DNA from: Thermovirga lienii DSM 17291
GTDB taxonomy: Bacteria; Synergistota; Synergistia; Synergistales; Thermovirgaceae
Reading direction: 5' to 3'
NCBI GenBank assembly: GCA_000233775.1
Contig: CP003096.1
Location: forward strand, 124,001-188,000
DNA: 64,000 nt
Below the pieces are notes generated by a model. The model was not told the DNA's origin and ran no database searches. It saw only the letters and a program-made list of their open reading frames with translations. Below are positions 33,733-41,825 of this stretch, in pieces (position 1 is the first letter of the stretch; each line of letters starts with the position of its first letter). Both the position numbers and the translations under genes were made by a program.

Positions 33733-34782
33733 ATGCTCGAGGAAGCGATAACCCGTATTGAGGACCTTGATTATGAATCCATGGAAAGAGCTCAAAGGAG
33801 ATTGGATAATTTGACCAAGCCAAGAGGGAGCCTTGGAATGCTTGAGCAATTGGCCGTACAAATGGCTGGTATTACAAGAAATCCAAGGCCAAAACTTGGC
33901 AAGAAGGTCTCGGTAGTAATGGCGGCCGATCACGGGGTAGTGGCGGAAGGAGTAAGTGCTTTCCCTCAGGAGGTAACCCCCCAGATGGTGGTCAACTTTC
34001 TGAATGGCGGAGCGGCCATAAATGTTCTGAGCAGGCACGCAGGTGCAGAGGTGGTTTGTGTGGATGTTGGAGTGGCGGTGGATTTGGACGCTCCAGGTTT
34101 GAAGGTAAGGAAAGTAAAGTACGGGACGGACAACTTTGCCTGTGGTCCTGCTATGACCAGAGAGGAGGCAGTAAGGGCCATAGAAGTGGGCATTGATGTG
34201 GCTTATGAGCTGATAGAAAAAGGAGCATCTATTTTTGCCATTGGAGAGATGGGCATAGGAAATACTACGCCTAGTAGCGCTATCGTAGCTCTTTATTCTG
34301 GAAGGCCCCTTGACGAGGTCGTGGGCAGGGGAACTGGCATAGGGGAAGATAGGGTGCCTGTCAAAAAGAATGCCATAGAGAGAGGGATAAAGATAAACAA
34401 GCCAGATGTGAAAGACCCCATCGATGTGGTGTCCAAGGTGGGGGGACTGGAGATAGCCGGCATGGCAGGCTGCATGCTTGGAGCGGCTTCCAGAAGGATT
34501 CCTGTGGTGGTTGACGGATTCATATCCTCGGCTGCCGCTTTGATAGCTTCGAAGATAGAGCCAAAGGCCACAAACTACATGATAGGGTCTCATCTTTCAC
34601 AGGAGCCAGGCCACAAGATAGCCTTGGACCTGATAGGCTTGAAGCCCTTGATGCATTTGGATATGAGGTTGGGAGAGGGCACAGGCGCCGTTTTGGCTTT
34701 CAATTTGATAGAGGCGGCACTGAGGATTTTAGACGAAATGGCTACCTTTGAGGATGCTGGAGTCTCCACTGAGATAGCCTAG
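33733..34782 (+). CDS. cobT: Nicotinate-nucleotide--DMB phosphoribosyltransferase
   Basis: CobT (349 residues) makes alpha-ribazole phosphate from nicotinate mononucleotide and dimethylbenzimidazole, activating the lower ligand of B12. Signatures are TKPRGSLGMLE, VMAADHGVVAEGVSAFP, GEMGIGNTTPSSAI and the closing RLGEGTGAVLAFNLIEAA with the catalytic Glu. The start at 33733 follows GAAGGAGG by seven bases; the frame is open 17 codons upstream through the terminator. It is under the cobalamin riboswitch and divergent from cobU-cobS-cobC. Confidence 0.96.
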   Translation: MLEEAITRIEDLDYESMERAQRRLDNLTKPRGSLGMLEQLAVQMAGITRNPRPKLGKKVSVVMAADHGVVAEGVSAFPQEVTPQMVVNFLNGGAAINVLSRHAGAEVVCVDVGVAVDLDAPGLKVRKVKYGTDNFACGPAMTREEAVRAIEVGIDVAYELIEKGASIFAIGEMGIGNTTPSSAIVALYSGRPLDEVVGRGTGIGEDRVPVKKNAIERGIKINKPDVKDPIDVVSKVGGLEIAGMAGCMLGAASRRIPVVVDGFISSAAALIASKIEPKATNYMIGSHLSQEPGHKIALDLIGLKPLMHLDMRLGEGTGAVLAFNLIEAALRILDEMATFEDAGVSTEIA

Positions 34783-34796
34783 GCGACCTTATTGGC

Positions 34797-34991
34797 CTAT
34801 GTGGAGGAGCTTTTGTTGTATATTCCAGGTTCGCCCTGGGGGGACGCGCCGGTTTCGAAGACGCCGTAGCTTTCACCAAAGTATGTGTCCCCTCCAAAGA
34901 GGAGCTTCAATGTGTCTGAAGCCTGGGCTTCAGACACGAACCCTCCGAAGGCAAGAAGAAACGCAAAAATGCAGCTTAAGTATTTTTTCAT
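34797..34991 (-). pseudogene. Truncated CapA-family protein fragment
   Basis: This 64-residue frame has a signal peptide (KKYLSCIFAFLLAFGGFVSEAQA) and then LKLLFGGDTYFGESYG, which matches the start of CapA-type (PGA_cap) metallophosphatase-like domains. The frame stops soon after, next to the end of cobT. The other 300 or so residues of such a protein are absent. It therefore looks like the surviving 5' end of a larger exported enzyme gene. A functional short peptide cannot be excluded. The ribosome-binding site is weak. Confidence 0.5.
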
Positions 34992-35076
34992 GGCAAAACA
35001 AACCCTTCTACGGCCAAAGGCCAAATATTTATTATAATAATTTAGTTACAATTATAAAGCTAGGGAGGTTTTTTCG

Positions 35077-36801
35077 TTGGAGAGCGAACGACTGAAAAAA
35101 ATATTACTGTCCATAGATGGTCGGGGCTACAAGGCCTATAAGCAGATAGAGGGTTCCTACAAGTTCGGCTTCTTCGATCTTTTCATAGACCATGTTCAGG
35201 GAGACCCTTTCGCAGCTCCCAGCAGGCTAAGGGTAAGAGTCAAGCAAGAGGTTGCCCAGATCCCCGGATGGGCCTTTGAAAACCCTCACAGGCAAATGGC
35301 TTGCTGCGATTTTTTGACCAGAACTTTTGCAAAGGCCATAAGGAAATATGCAGAGGGAAAAAGGGGCAGCGGAAAATCAGGGCTTTTTGCCGTGGATGTT
35401 CCAGGGCAACAGGTATTGAAGCGCACGTCCTGCTTGGTTAATGAAGCTTTCGTGGAGATTCGGTTTGTGTGCGGTTTGCCCGCGGCAGGAAGAAGGGCTC
35501 TGGGCAGAGAGGCCATGGAGATGTTCTTTGACGAACTGCCGAGGATTGTTGAGGAGGCTTTGCTTTACAGAAACATAAACGAAGAAAATTTAAAAAGACA
35601 CGTGGAAGTAGTGGAGGACCACTTTTACATAAAAGAACAACTTAAAGAACAAAAGCTCGTTTCCTTCATAGCCGATGGATCTATATTGCCCCGAGAAAGT
35701 GGAGTTTCCCAGCGTCCCATGAGGAGGGAGGATGCTGTTGCCTTTAGTAGCCCTCCAAGCCTGAGGGTAACGATGACCTTGCCTAACAGGGGAGAGATAA
35801 CAGGCATGGGCATTCCTGAAGGAGTGACCCTCATAACCGGCGGAGGATACCATGGCAAAACGACCCTTCTTGAGGCTATAGAGATGGGCGTTTATCCCCA
35901 CATTCCTGGAGACGGCAGGGAATATGTAGCCACCGTGGAGGAGACCGCAAAGATACGGGCTGAGGATGGCCGAAGCGTAAAGGGAGTGGACATTTCTCCG
36001 TTCATAAACAACCTTCCTGGAGGGAAGGACACCTCCTTTTTCTCCACGGAGGACGCCTCGGGCTCCACATCCCAGGCCGCGAACATACAGGAGGCCCTTG
36101 AAATGGGGGTCAAGCTTTTGCTTATCGACGAGGACACCTCTGCGACCAACTTCATGATAAGGGATGCAAGGATGCAGAGGCTGATTGCCAAGGACAAAGA
36201 ACCCATAACGCCCTTCATAGATCATGTAAGGGGGCTTTTCGAGCAATTGGGGGTCTCGACCATCCTCGTTATAGGCGGAAGCGGAGATTACCTGGATGTT
36301 GCGGATAAGGTGATAATGATGGATGAGTACGTTCCGTTGGACGTGACCCAGGAAGCTATGTCGGTGGCCCAAAGTATAAAGACCAACAGAGCCAAAGAGG
36401 CTCAAAAGGTCCCATTCATACCCTCTTCTAGGGTGCCTGTCCCCGGAAGCATAAATCCTCACCTAGGCAAGAAGCTTAAGATCAAGGCAAATGGTCTTAG
36501 AAGTATAACCTTTGGTAGGGACAACATGGACCTTGGTGCACTCTCTCTGCTCGTAGACGAGAGTCAGACTAGAATGATAGCCCAAATCTGGCATTACGCA
36601 TACGTAAAGGGCTACATAGATGGTCGAAGGAGCATAGTGGAGATAATAGATAAAGTGTTTGGGGACATACAGGAAAAGGGTATGGACGTCATCTCCCCTC
36701 ACCGCTATGGCCATCCGGGGGATTACGCCTTACCCAGGAAGTTCGAGACGGCTTTCGCGATAAATAGGCTGAGGAGCCTAAAAATTGCAAGGGCGCAATA
36801 G
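35077..36801 (+). CDS. ABC-class ATPase (PF09818-type)
   Basis: This 574-residue soluble protein belongs to the family called predicted ATPase of the ABC class. Its features are a long N-terminal domain (GYKAYKQIEGSYKFGFFDLFIDHVQGDPF split over residues 17-45), Walker A GGGYHGKTTLLEAI at about 256-269, and Walker B LLLIDEDTSATNFMI at about 345-359. The biological role of this family is not established. The TTG start has AGGGAGG eight bases upstream. It stands alone, followed by the converging metal transporter genes. Confidence 0.9.
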   Translation: MESERLKKILLSIDGRGYKAYKQIEGSYKFGFFDLFIDHVQGDPFAAPSRLRVRVKQEVAQIPGWAFENPHRQMACCDFLTRTFAKAIRKYAEGKRGSGKSGLFAVDVPGQQVLKRTSCLVNEAFVEIRFVCGLPAAGRRALGREAMEMFFDELPRIVEEALLYRNINEENLKRHVEVVEDHFYIKEQLKEQKLVSFIADGSILPRESGVSQRPMRREDAVAFSSPPSLRVTMTLPNRGEITGMGIPEGVTLITGGGYHGKTTLLEAIEMGVYPHIPGDGREYVATVEETAKIRAEDGRSVKGVDISPFINNLPGGKDTSFFSTEDASGSTSQAANIQEALEMGVKLLLIDEDTSATNFMIRDARMQRLIAKDKEPITPFIDHVRGLFEQLGVSTILVIGGSGDYLDVADKVIMMDEYVPLDVTQEAMSVAQSIKTNRAKEAQKVPFIPSSRVPVPGSINPHLGKKLKIKANGLRSITFGRDNMDLGALSLLVDESQTRMIAQIWHYAYVKGYIDGRRSIVEIIDKVFGDIQEKGMDVISPHRYGHPGDYALPRKFETAFAINRLRSLKIARAQ

Positions 36802-36804
36802 GTT

Positions 36805-37605
36805 CTAGATTAAGTTCTTGATGGCCAGGCTTGCCAAGTAGGAAACGCCGGCCACCAGAATGATGCATGCACCGGATGTGAGGTTGAGCCAGTAGGAAAG
36901 CCAAAGGCCTGAGAGGATGAATAAGGCCCCTAAAATGGAGGCAAGGACCATCATTTTTTTCAGGCTCTTGGCGAACTGCCCGCTTATGGCAGCGGGCATG
37001 GTGAGAAGGGCGATAACCATTATGAGTCCTACCATTCGCATCATCATCACCACGGTGAGAGCGGTCATGGTGACCAAAAGGGTGTGAATCTTACCCACGG
37101 GGATGTTCTGCACCGTTGAGAACGTTTCGTCGAAGGAAAGGGCCACTAGCTCCTTGTAAAACAGCCACACCAAAAGCATTATACCCAGGTCCAGTGCCAA
37201 AAGAAGCCATAGGTCTTCTTGAGGTATCATCAGGATGCTTCCGAAAAGGTAGCTCATTAGATCGGCCTTGTATCCTCCTGATAGATCAATGAGTATTATC
37301 CCCACAGCCATGCCTATGGCCCACAGGGCCCCTATTAGGGTGTCGGAGCGCTCCCTTGCCCTTCGCTGAATGGCGCTCATTCCTACGGCTGCGGCAAGGC
37401 TGAAGGCGAAGGCCCCCAAGAGGGGGTTGAATCCCAAAAAATACCCAAGGCCTATCCCACCGTAAGCGGCGTGGGCGATGCTGCCGCTCAAAAAGACTAT
37501 ACGTTTGGTTACTACAAAGGTCCCCACGATGCCGCATGCTACGCTGATCAAAAGCCCTGCCAAGAGGGCGTTTCTCATGAAGTCGAACTGAAGGGCCTCA
37601 ATCAT
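36805..37605 (-). CDS. znuB: Zinc/manganese-type ABC transporter permease
   Basis: This 266-residue membrane protein of the ABC-3 family has seven or eight hydrophobic helices, including GLLISVACGIVGTFVVTKRIVFLSG, the SIAHAAYGGIGLGYFLG motif, and MMRMVGLIMVIALLTMPAAISG. Such permeases bring in zinc, manganese or iron with a ZnuA-like binding protein. It overlaps the ATPase gene by 4 bp. The metal is inferred to be zinc from the His-rich binding protein. Confidence 0.92.
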   Translation of the reverse strand: MIEALQFDFMRNALLAGLLISVACGIVGTFVVTKRIVFLSGSIAHAAYGGIGLGYFLGFNPLLGAFAFSLAAAVGMSAIQRRARERSDTLIGALWAIGMAVGIILIDLSGGYKADLMSYLFGSILMIPQEDLWLLLALDLGIMLLVWLFYKELVALSFDETFSTVQNIPVGKIHTLLVTMTALTVVMMMRMVGLIMVIALLTMPAAISGQFAKSLKKMMVLASILGALFILSGLWLSYWLNLTSGACIILVAGVSYLASLAIKNLI

Positions 37606-38381
37606 CTTTTGGTTTCCTCCTGGTTTATTTTGGGGAGCACCCTGTGGGGCACTCCATGGGCTATCAGGTCAACAGGGCAGTGGTAGGCGGCGTCTATCAT
37701 GCCCTGGGTAAGGGTTTTTTCGTCGTAATAGTAGAGCTTCCTGTTCAGGCACCCTACGGATTTGACGTAAGAGGACACAGCCCCCACGTCGTGGGTTACC
37801 ATCACTATGGTTATGGCGCTGCTTTCGTTAAGGTCCTTGAGCAGGCCATAAATGACCTCGCTGGTGTTGGGATCCACACTCGCCAAGGGCTCGTCAAGAA
37901 GTAGGATCTCCGGGTCCTTTGCCAGAGCCCGGGCTATATAGACCCGCTGCCTCTGTCCCAGGGATATCTCACCTATGGGTTTTTGAGCGATGTTTTGTAG
38001 ACCCACCATCTCGAGGGCCTCTGAAGCCTTATTTTTATCCTCCTTGGAGTAGGAGCGAAGAAGTTTTTTCCTTCCCATTCGTCCCATTAGCACCACGTCA
38101 AGGACCTTTATGGGAAAGTCCCTGTCCATATCGCTTTCCTGGGGAACCCACCCCACGAATTCCCGGCCTTCCTCTGGAGGAAGGCCCATGACCTTCACCT
38201 CTCCCTTGTAAGGTGTTATGAGGCCCAATATGACCTTTAGCAGGGTGGATTTCCCGCCTCCATTGGGGCCTATAATGCCCACGAAATCCCCCTTCTTCAC
38301 AGAAAAGTTTATGTCCTCTATCACGTTGTTGTTGCCGTACCCTGCCCAAACGCCCTTTAAGCTTATGACTTTTTGTTTCAT
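37602..38381 (-). CDS. znuC: Zinc-type ABC transporter ATPase
   Basis: This 259-residue ATPase has Walker A GPNGGGKSTLLK, Q-loop in WVPQES, the signature LGQRQRVYIARAL in place of LSGGQ (ISLGQRQR), Walker B ILLLDEPLASVD and the switch His in VTHD. It couples ATP hydrolysis to the ZnuB-like permease. The first Gly-Gly of the P-loop differs slightly from the common GAGKST pattern, as is usual in metal transporters. It overlaps its neighbours by 4 bp on each side. Confidence 0.94.
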   Translation of the reverse strand: MKQKVISLKGVWAGYGNNNVIEDINFSVKKGDFVGIIGPNGGGKSTLLKVILGLITPYKGEVKVMGLPPEEGREFVGWVPQESDMDRDFPIKVLDVVLMGRMGRKKLLRSYSKEDKNKASEALEMVGLQNIAQKPIGEISLGQRQRVYIARALAKDPEILLLDEPLASVDPNTSEVIYGLLKDLNESSAITIVMVTHDVGAVSSYVKSVGCLNRKLYYYDEKTLTQGMIDAAYHCPVDLIAHGVPHRVLPKINQEETKR

Positions 38382-39319
38382 GGCTTGGTCTCCTCGCGGG
38401 AGTTGTCTTTCAGAGCTTCAGCCAAGGTGTCCCCCAGAAGCAGGAGGTTCTCTCTCCAGTTGGGCGCCAAGGGGCTTATGGGGACCACCCTGCACCCTAC
38501 CTCCTGGGCTATGACCTTTGCTGATCGGCTTGGAAACTCCGGTTGAGTGATGATTATCCTTATCTTCTCTTTTTGGGCGATGCTTATGATCTTGGCTAGT
38601 TCCGCTGCGCTGGGTTCGCTTCCTTCCACCTCTATGGGGATCATATCAAGGCCGTAGTCCCTGGCAAAATAACCCCAAGAGGGATGAAACACCATGAATT
38701 TTTTGCCCTTTGTCTCGGAGAGCTTGCCCCTTATCTCTTCGTCCAATTCGTCCAGTTCCTTGAGGAACCTCTTTAGGTTCTTTTGATATGACTTGGTGTT
38801 TTGGGGATCCGCCGAAGAAAGGGCCCTTTGAATGTTTTGTGCCTGAATTTTCACAAGCCTCGGGGAAAGCCAGATGTGAGGATCAAGCTCCCCTTGCGAA
38901 TGTTCATGACCGTGGCTTTTGCCGTTTTCGCCGTTGGTTAGGTCGTGTATGGAGCTTATGGGTATTTTGGAGATCCCCTCAGATGTATCAACGACAACCA
39001 TATTCTTGTTTATCTGAAAAAAACGCCCAAGGTACGCCTTTTCAAAGGGAACGCCGATGGCGAAGTAAAGGGAGGCCCGGCTCAAGGATACAAGCTGAGA
39101 TGGCTTGGGTTCGTATGTCGCAGGGTTGGCTCCAGGCGGAACCATTATTTCTATCTGGACCTTTTGGTCAGCTATCCGCTCAATGAAGTATCTTTGGGGG
39201 AGTATGCTGGCTGCAACCAACAGCTTCTCCTCCTGGGAGGCCCACCCCGCAATAGGGGACAGCAAGACAAATATTATCAAGGAAAAAAAGAGAAAAAGCC
39301 CCGCAACTTTTCCCTTCAT
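38378..39319 (-). CDS. znuA: Zinc-type ABC transporter binding protein
   Basis: This 313-residue exported metal-binding protein has a signal peptide (residues 1-30, FLFFSLIIFVLLSPIAGWA), the cluster A-I fold, and a short His-rich loop (KSHGHEHSQGELDPHIWLSP) typical of zinc-binding ZnuA members. Metal ligands expected are the DPHIWLSP His, the His in VFHPSWGYFARDYG and an acidic residue near the end. The start at 39319 follows GGGGTG. First gene of znuA-znuC-znuB, it is divergent from a small-peptide locus. Confidence 0.93.
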   Translation of the reverse strand: MKGKVAGLFLFFSLIIFVLLSPIAGWASQEEKLLVAASILPQRYFIERIADQKVQIEIMVPPGANPATYEPKPSQLVSLSRASLYFAIGVPFEKAYLGRFFQINKNMVVVDTSEGISKIPISSIHDLTNGENGKSHGHEHSQGELDPHIWLSPRLVKIQAQNIQRALSSADPQNTKSYQKNLKRFLKELDELDEEIRGKLSETKGKKFMVFHPSWGYFARDYGLDMIPIEVEGSEPSAAELAKIISIAQKEKIRIIITQPEFPSRSAKVIAQEVGCRVVPISPLAPNWRENLLLLGDTLAEALKDNSREETKP

Positions 39320-39417
39320 GATTTCACCCCGCTTCACTTCATTATAGCATGGGCCGTCCGAAGGAAAATCCAGAAAGATGGACAAAAAACTAAATTGTCA
39401 GAAAAAAGCGGTATATA

Positions 39418-39445
39418 TTGACATTTAGAAACAATAATATATAAT
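39418..39445 (+). promoter_or_regulatory. Promoter of small-peptide locus
   Basis: TTGACA (39418-39423) and TATAAT (39440-39445) with 16 bp between. An imperfect dyad GAAACAATA...TAATGATTC (39428-39450) covers the spacer and -10 and could be a metal-regulator operator shared with the divergent znuA. Confidence 0.65.
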
Positions 39446-39495
39446 GATTCCCGGCGAAGGCAATAGCGTTTGTTTTCTCAAATGGTACGAACGAT

Positions 39496-39639
39496 ATGTG
39501 GGGGGATAAATTATGGCACGTATTTACGGTAAAAAGGCCGGGGGGAGCTTCTGAGGCATTGGGTTTCGCAGCTTTTGCTGCTTCTGGTATTACAGGTTGT
39601 GCCTTTGGCATAGCGCAGCTTCTGGTACAGTATCTCTAG
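39496..39639 (+). CDS. Possible small Gly/Ala-rich peptide
   Basis: This 47-codon frame from ATG at 39496 encodes a peptide whose C-terminal half (GFAAFAASGITGCAFGIAQL) is small-residue-rich, hydrophobic and has one Cys. This ATG lacks a Shine-Dalgarno. A second ATG at 39513 in another frame has GGGGGGA at ideal spacing but gives only MARIYGKKAGGSF before a stop. The two frames would join if the G6 run at 39540-39545 had five G. It may be a frameshifted peptide gene, a slippage-controlled gene or a sequence error. A consensus promoter lies upstream and a strong terminator follows. Confidence 0.45.
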   Translation: MWGDKLWHVFTVKRPGGASEALGFAAFAASGITGCAFGIAQLLVQYL

Positions 39640-39677
39640 TTTTTTGTTCAAAGAGAGTATTTGACATCAACGAGGAG

Positions 39678-39711
39678 TAAATGGGGGACCCCATGGGGTC
39701 CCCCATTTTTT
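39678..39711. terminator. Strong bidirectional terminator
   Basis: AATGGGGGACC and GGTCCCCCATT form an uninterrupted stem, with T-run on the plus strand and A-rich sequence before it. It serves the small-peptide locus and probably the converging racemase gene. Confidence 0.88.
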
Positions 39712-39732
39712 GCTCCCAGTTTCAGCATGTTT

Positions 39733-40449
39733 TTAAGGGATGGCGCTGTTTATGTAGTTTACCAATGTCACGAAGTCAAAGACAGGTTTTCCCGTTACTT
39801 CCCTTATCCTTTGTGCGAACGGGGGAAGGTCGGTACATTCCAGCACGAAGGCTCCAATTTTTGGGTTTTCTTTTACGGCCTTCACAGCTGTTGAGACCAC
39901 TTCCTCCCTTATTACGTCGAGGTCCACGTCCTCATTGGGAGCGATGAATATTTTGTTCCACTCTGGACACTCCTCCATTCCGAAGATCTCAACGGGCATT
40001 TCGGAGGTTATGCCCACGGCTCTTAGGTGTTCCTCTCGGAGGGCGGCCTTTTTGGCTGTTATCACTCCTATGTGTTTGTTCCTCCCAAGGGTGTGGAAAA
40101 CCATGGGGACTTGAAGGAGGCTGGATGTAAAGACCGGAACGTCAAGGGAGTCCGTCAGCTCCCGCTGGAATATGGCGTTGAAGCCGCAGCTTGTGGTTAT
40201 GGCTTTCACGCCCTCTTTCACCATCTTTTGGGCCTCTTCTATCATCCTCTCCATGACCTTCCTGCAGGGGTTCTCGAGGATGGTCTCTATGTTGGCACCT
40301 TTGACCTTGCAGAACCTCACTGGGAAATCGTAAGTGTCAGGATTCGTGCTGTTCCCCTTGAGGGTCTCAAGCTGTTCCAGTCCCCTTGGTGATTGCCCGG
40401 CTTCCCAGCAGAGTATTCCTATGCGCGGTTTTTCTGTAGTGTTGGTCAT
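39733..40449 (-). CDS. Aspartate/glutamate racemase family protein
   Basis: This 238-residue protein has the two-cysteine active site of the cofactor-independent racemases: Cys in TTSCGFNAIFQREL and Cys in LECTDLPPFAQ. The fold motif DVPVFTSSLLQVP lies between them. The substrate (Asp, Glu, hydantoin or a related acid) cannot be told. It is the last gene of the unit with the NhaC-type antiporter and the saccharopine-dehydrogenase-like protein, both preceded by GntR operators, so it likely takes part in use of a particular amino acid. Confidence 0.85.
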   Translation of the reverse strand: MTNTTEKPRIGILCWEAGQSPRGLEQLETLKGNSTNPDTYDFPVRFCKVKGANIETILENPCRKVMERMIEEAQKMVKEGVKAITTSCGFNAIFQRELTDSLDVPVFTSSLLQVPMVFHTLGRNKHIGVITAKKAALREEHLRAVGITSEMPVEIFGMEECPEWNKIFIAPNEDVDLDVIREEVVSTAVKAVKENPKIGAFVLECTDLPPFAQRIREVTGKPVFDFVTLVNYINSAIP

Positions 40450-40471
40450 CAGCGGCCCTCCTCCATGAAAT

Positions 40472-41746
40472 CTATATGCTGATGTTGCCTATTATGGCAA
40501 AGATTACAGCAGCCAGAACGCCGGCCGTTATGGCGTAAGGTAGCTGGGTAGTTACGTAATCCATGTGGTCCGAGCCTGCCCCGAAGGACGAAAGACAGGT
40601 GGTGTCCGAGACAGGGGAGCAGTGGTCTCCAAAGAGCCCTCCGCCCACTACGGCTCCAACCGTCGCCAAAACTAGGCTGTTGACCTCACCGCCGGAGAGG
40701 TTCATCGCCACGGGCAATACGAAGGGCGTCAAGATGGCGTAGGTTCCCCACGATGTCCCGGTGAAGAAGGATATCATGGCTCCGGTTATGCCCTTTACGG
40801 CCACGTCCATGCCGTCTTTTATGCCTTTGAAGTACCCGCCTAAGGCCATGGCAACGGCCTGGTACATAACTGCAGCGAAGAAAGCCTCAAGGATCTTGGC
40901 GCTTCCGAAGGCCACGAAAGTGCCTATGGCTATGGATATTACTATCAGGACGGGAACCACAAGGTACAAGAACAAGTTGGACTTCTTTCCTTCCAGGGGC
41001 TTGATCATTTCCATTTCCTCGCCGGTAAGGGGTGTAGCACCGTCGCGGAGCACCTTGCCCTCCTTCATGGCCCGTTCTTCGGCCTTCTTCATCGGCCCGA
41101 AGTTGGGGATCAGTTGGAAGCCTATCAAGCCAGCCAGGATTACCGCGAACCAGCCGTAGAAGTTATAAGGTATGGATTTGATGAAGACGGCCATGCCCTC
41201 GTTTACGTCCTGTATGGGGCCGTACCCTTTGAGGAGTCCTGCGATGTAAACGGCCCAGCCGGTCAGGGGGACCAGGGTACATACAGGGGCGCTGCCTGAG
41301 TCCAACAGATAAGCGAGCATTTCTCGGGAAACTTTGTACTTGTCGGTCAGAGGCCTGGCGATGGGGCCGCTGAAAAGAGGGCTGAAGTAGTCGCTGAAGA
41401 AGATGAATATTCCCAAAAGCCAGCCAAACCCAGAGGCCGCTCTGTGGCTTTTTATCTTGGTGCTGGCCCACTCCGCGAAGGAGGCAATGACGCCGGCTCT
41501 TAGGTAGAAGGCAACCATGATTCCTACTGCGATCTCTATCATGACCACCCAGATGAAGTCGCCGTTGCCCAGTGCCTTCTGGAACAGCTTGGAAAGTCCT
41601 GTTGCTGGGTCGAATCCGGCTATGACGACGCCGACGATGCATCCTATGAGTAGAGAGAACACCGCATCCTTTGTCCTGAAAGCCAATATAAGGGCCAAGA
41701 TCACTGGAACCAGGGACAGAGCACCTTTTGCTGCTATTTCTCCCAT
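40472..41746 (-). CDS. nhaC: NhaC-family Na+/H+ or solute antiporter
   Basis: This 424-residue membrane protein has about eleven hydrophobic helices and the NhaC-family hallmark GLFGDHCSPVSDTTCLSSFGAGSDH near residue 370. Other family stretches are FFSDYFSPLFSGPIARPLTDK and FFTGTSWGTYAILTPF. NhaC proteins exchange sodium for protons, and some relatives exchange amino or organic acids, which would fit a racemase/dehydrogenase operon. The start at 41746 has AAAGGAG nine bases upstream. It follows the dehydrogenase-like gene by 79 bp. Confidence 0.9.
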   Translation of the reverse strand: MGEIAAKGALSLVPVILALILAFRTKDAVFSLLIGCIVGVVIAGFDPATGLSKLFQKALGNGDFIWVVMIEIAVGIMVAFYLRAGVIASFAEWASTKIKSHRAASGFGWLLGIFIFFSDYFSPLFSGPIARPLTDKYKVSREMLAYLLDSGSAPVCTLVPLTGWAVYIAGLLKGYGPIQDVNEGMAVFIKSIPYNFYGWFAVILAGLIGFQLIPNFGPMKKAEERAMKEGKVLRDGATPLTGEEMEMIKPLEGKKSNLFLYLVVPVLIVISIAIGTFVAFGSAKILEAFFAAVMYQAVAMALGGYFKGIKDGMDVAVKGITGAMISFFTGTSWGTYAILTPFVLPVAMNLSGGEVNSLVLATVGAVVGGGLFGDHCSPVSDTTCLSSFGAGSDHMDYVTTQLPYAITAGVLAAVIFAIIGNISI

Positions 41747-41825
41747 GAAGCACAACTCCTTTCTCTTGCTCTTTTGGTTTGTTTCTTTTGCAAGGTGGAG
41801 CTAAGTTCAGTGTTGGCATCACCTC

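Noticed and set aside
33460-34593. Long minus-strand open frame of 377 codons
   Set aside because: It is antisense to the riboswitch and cobT, has no ribosome-binding site and has the odd His/Tyr/Ser composition of a shadow frame.
35590-36462. Minus-strand open frame of 290 codons
   Set aside because: Antisense to the conserved ABC-class ATPase gene; low-complexity shadow composition.
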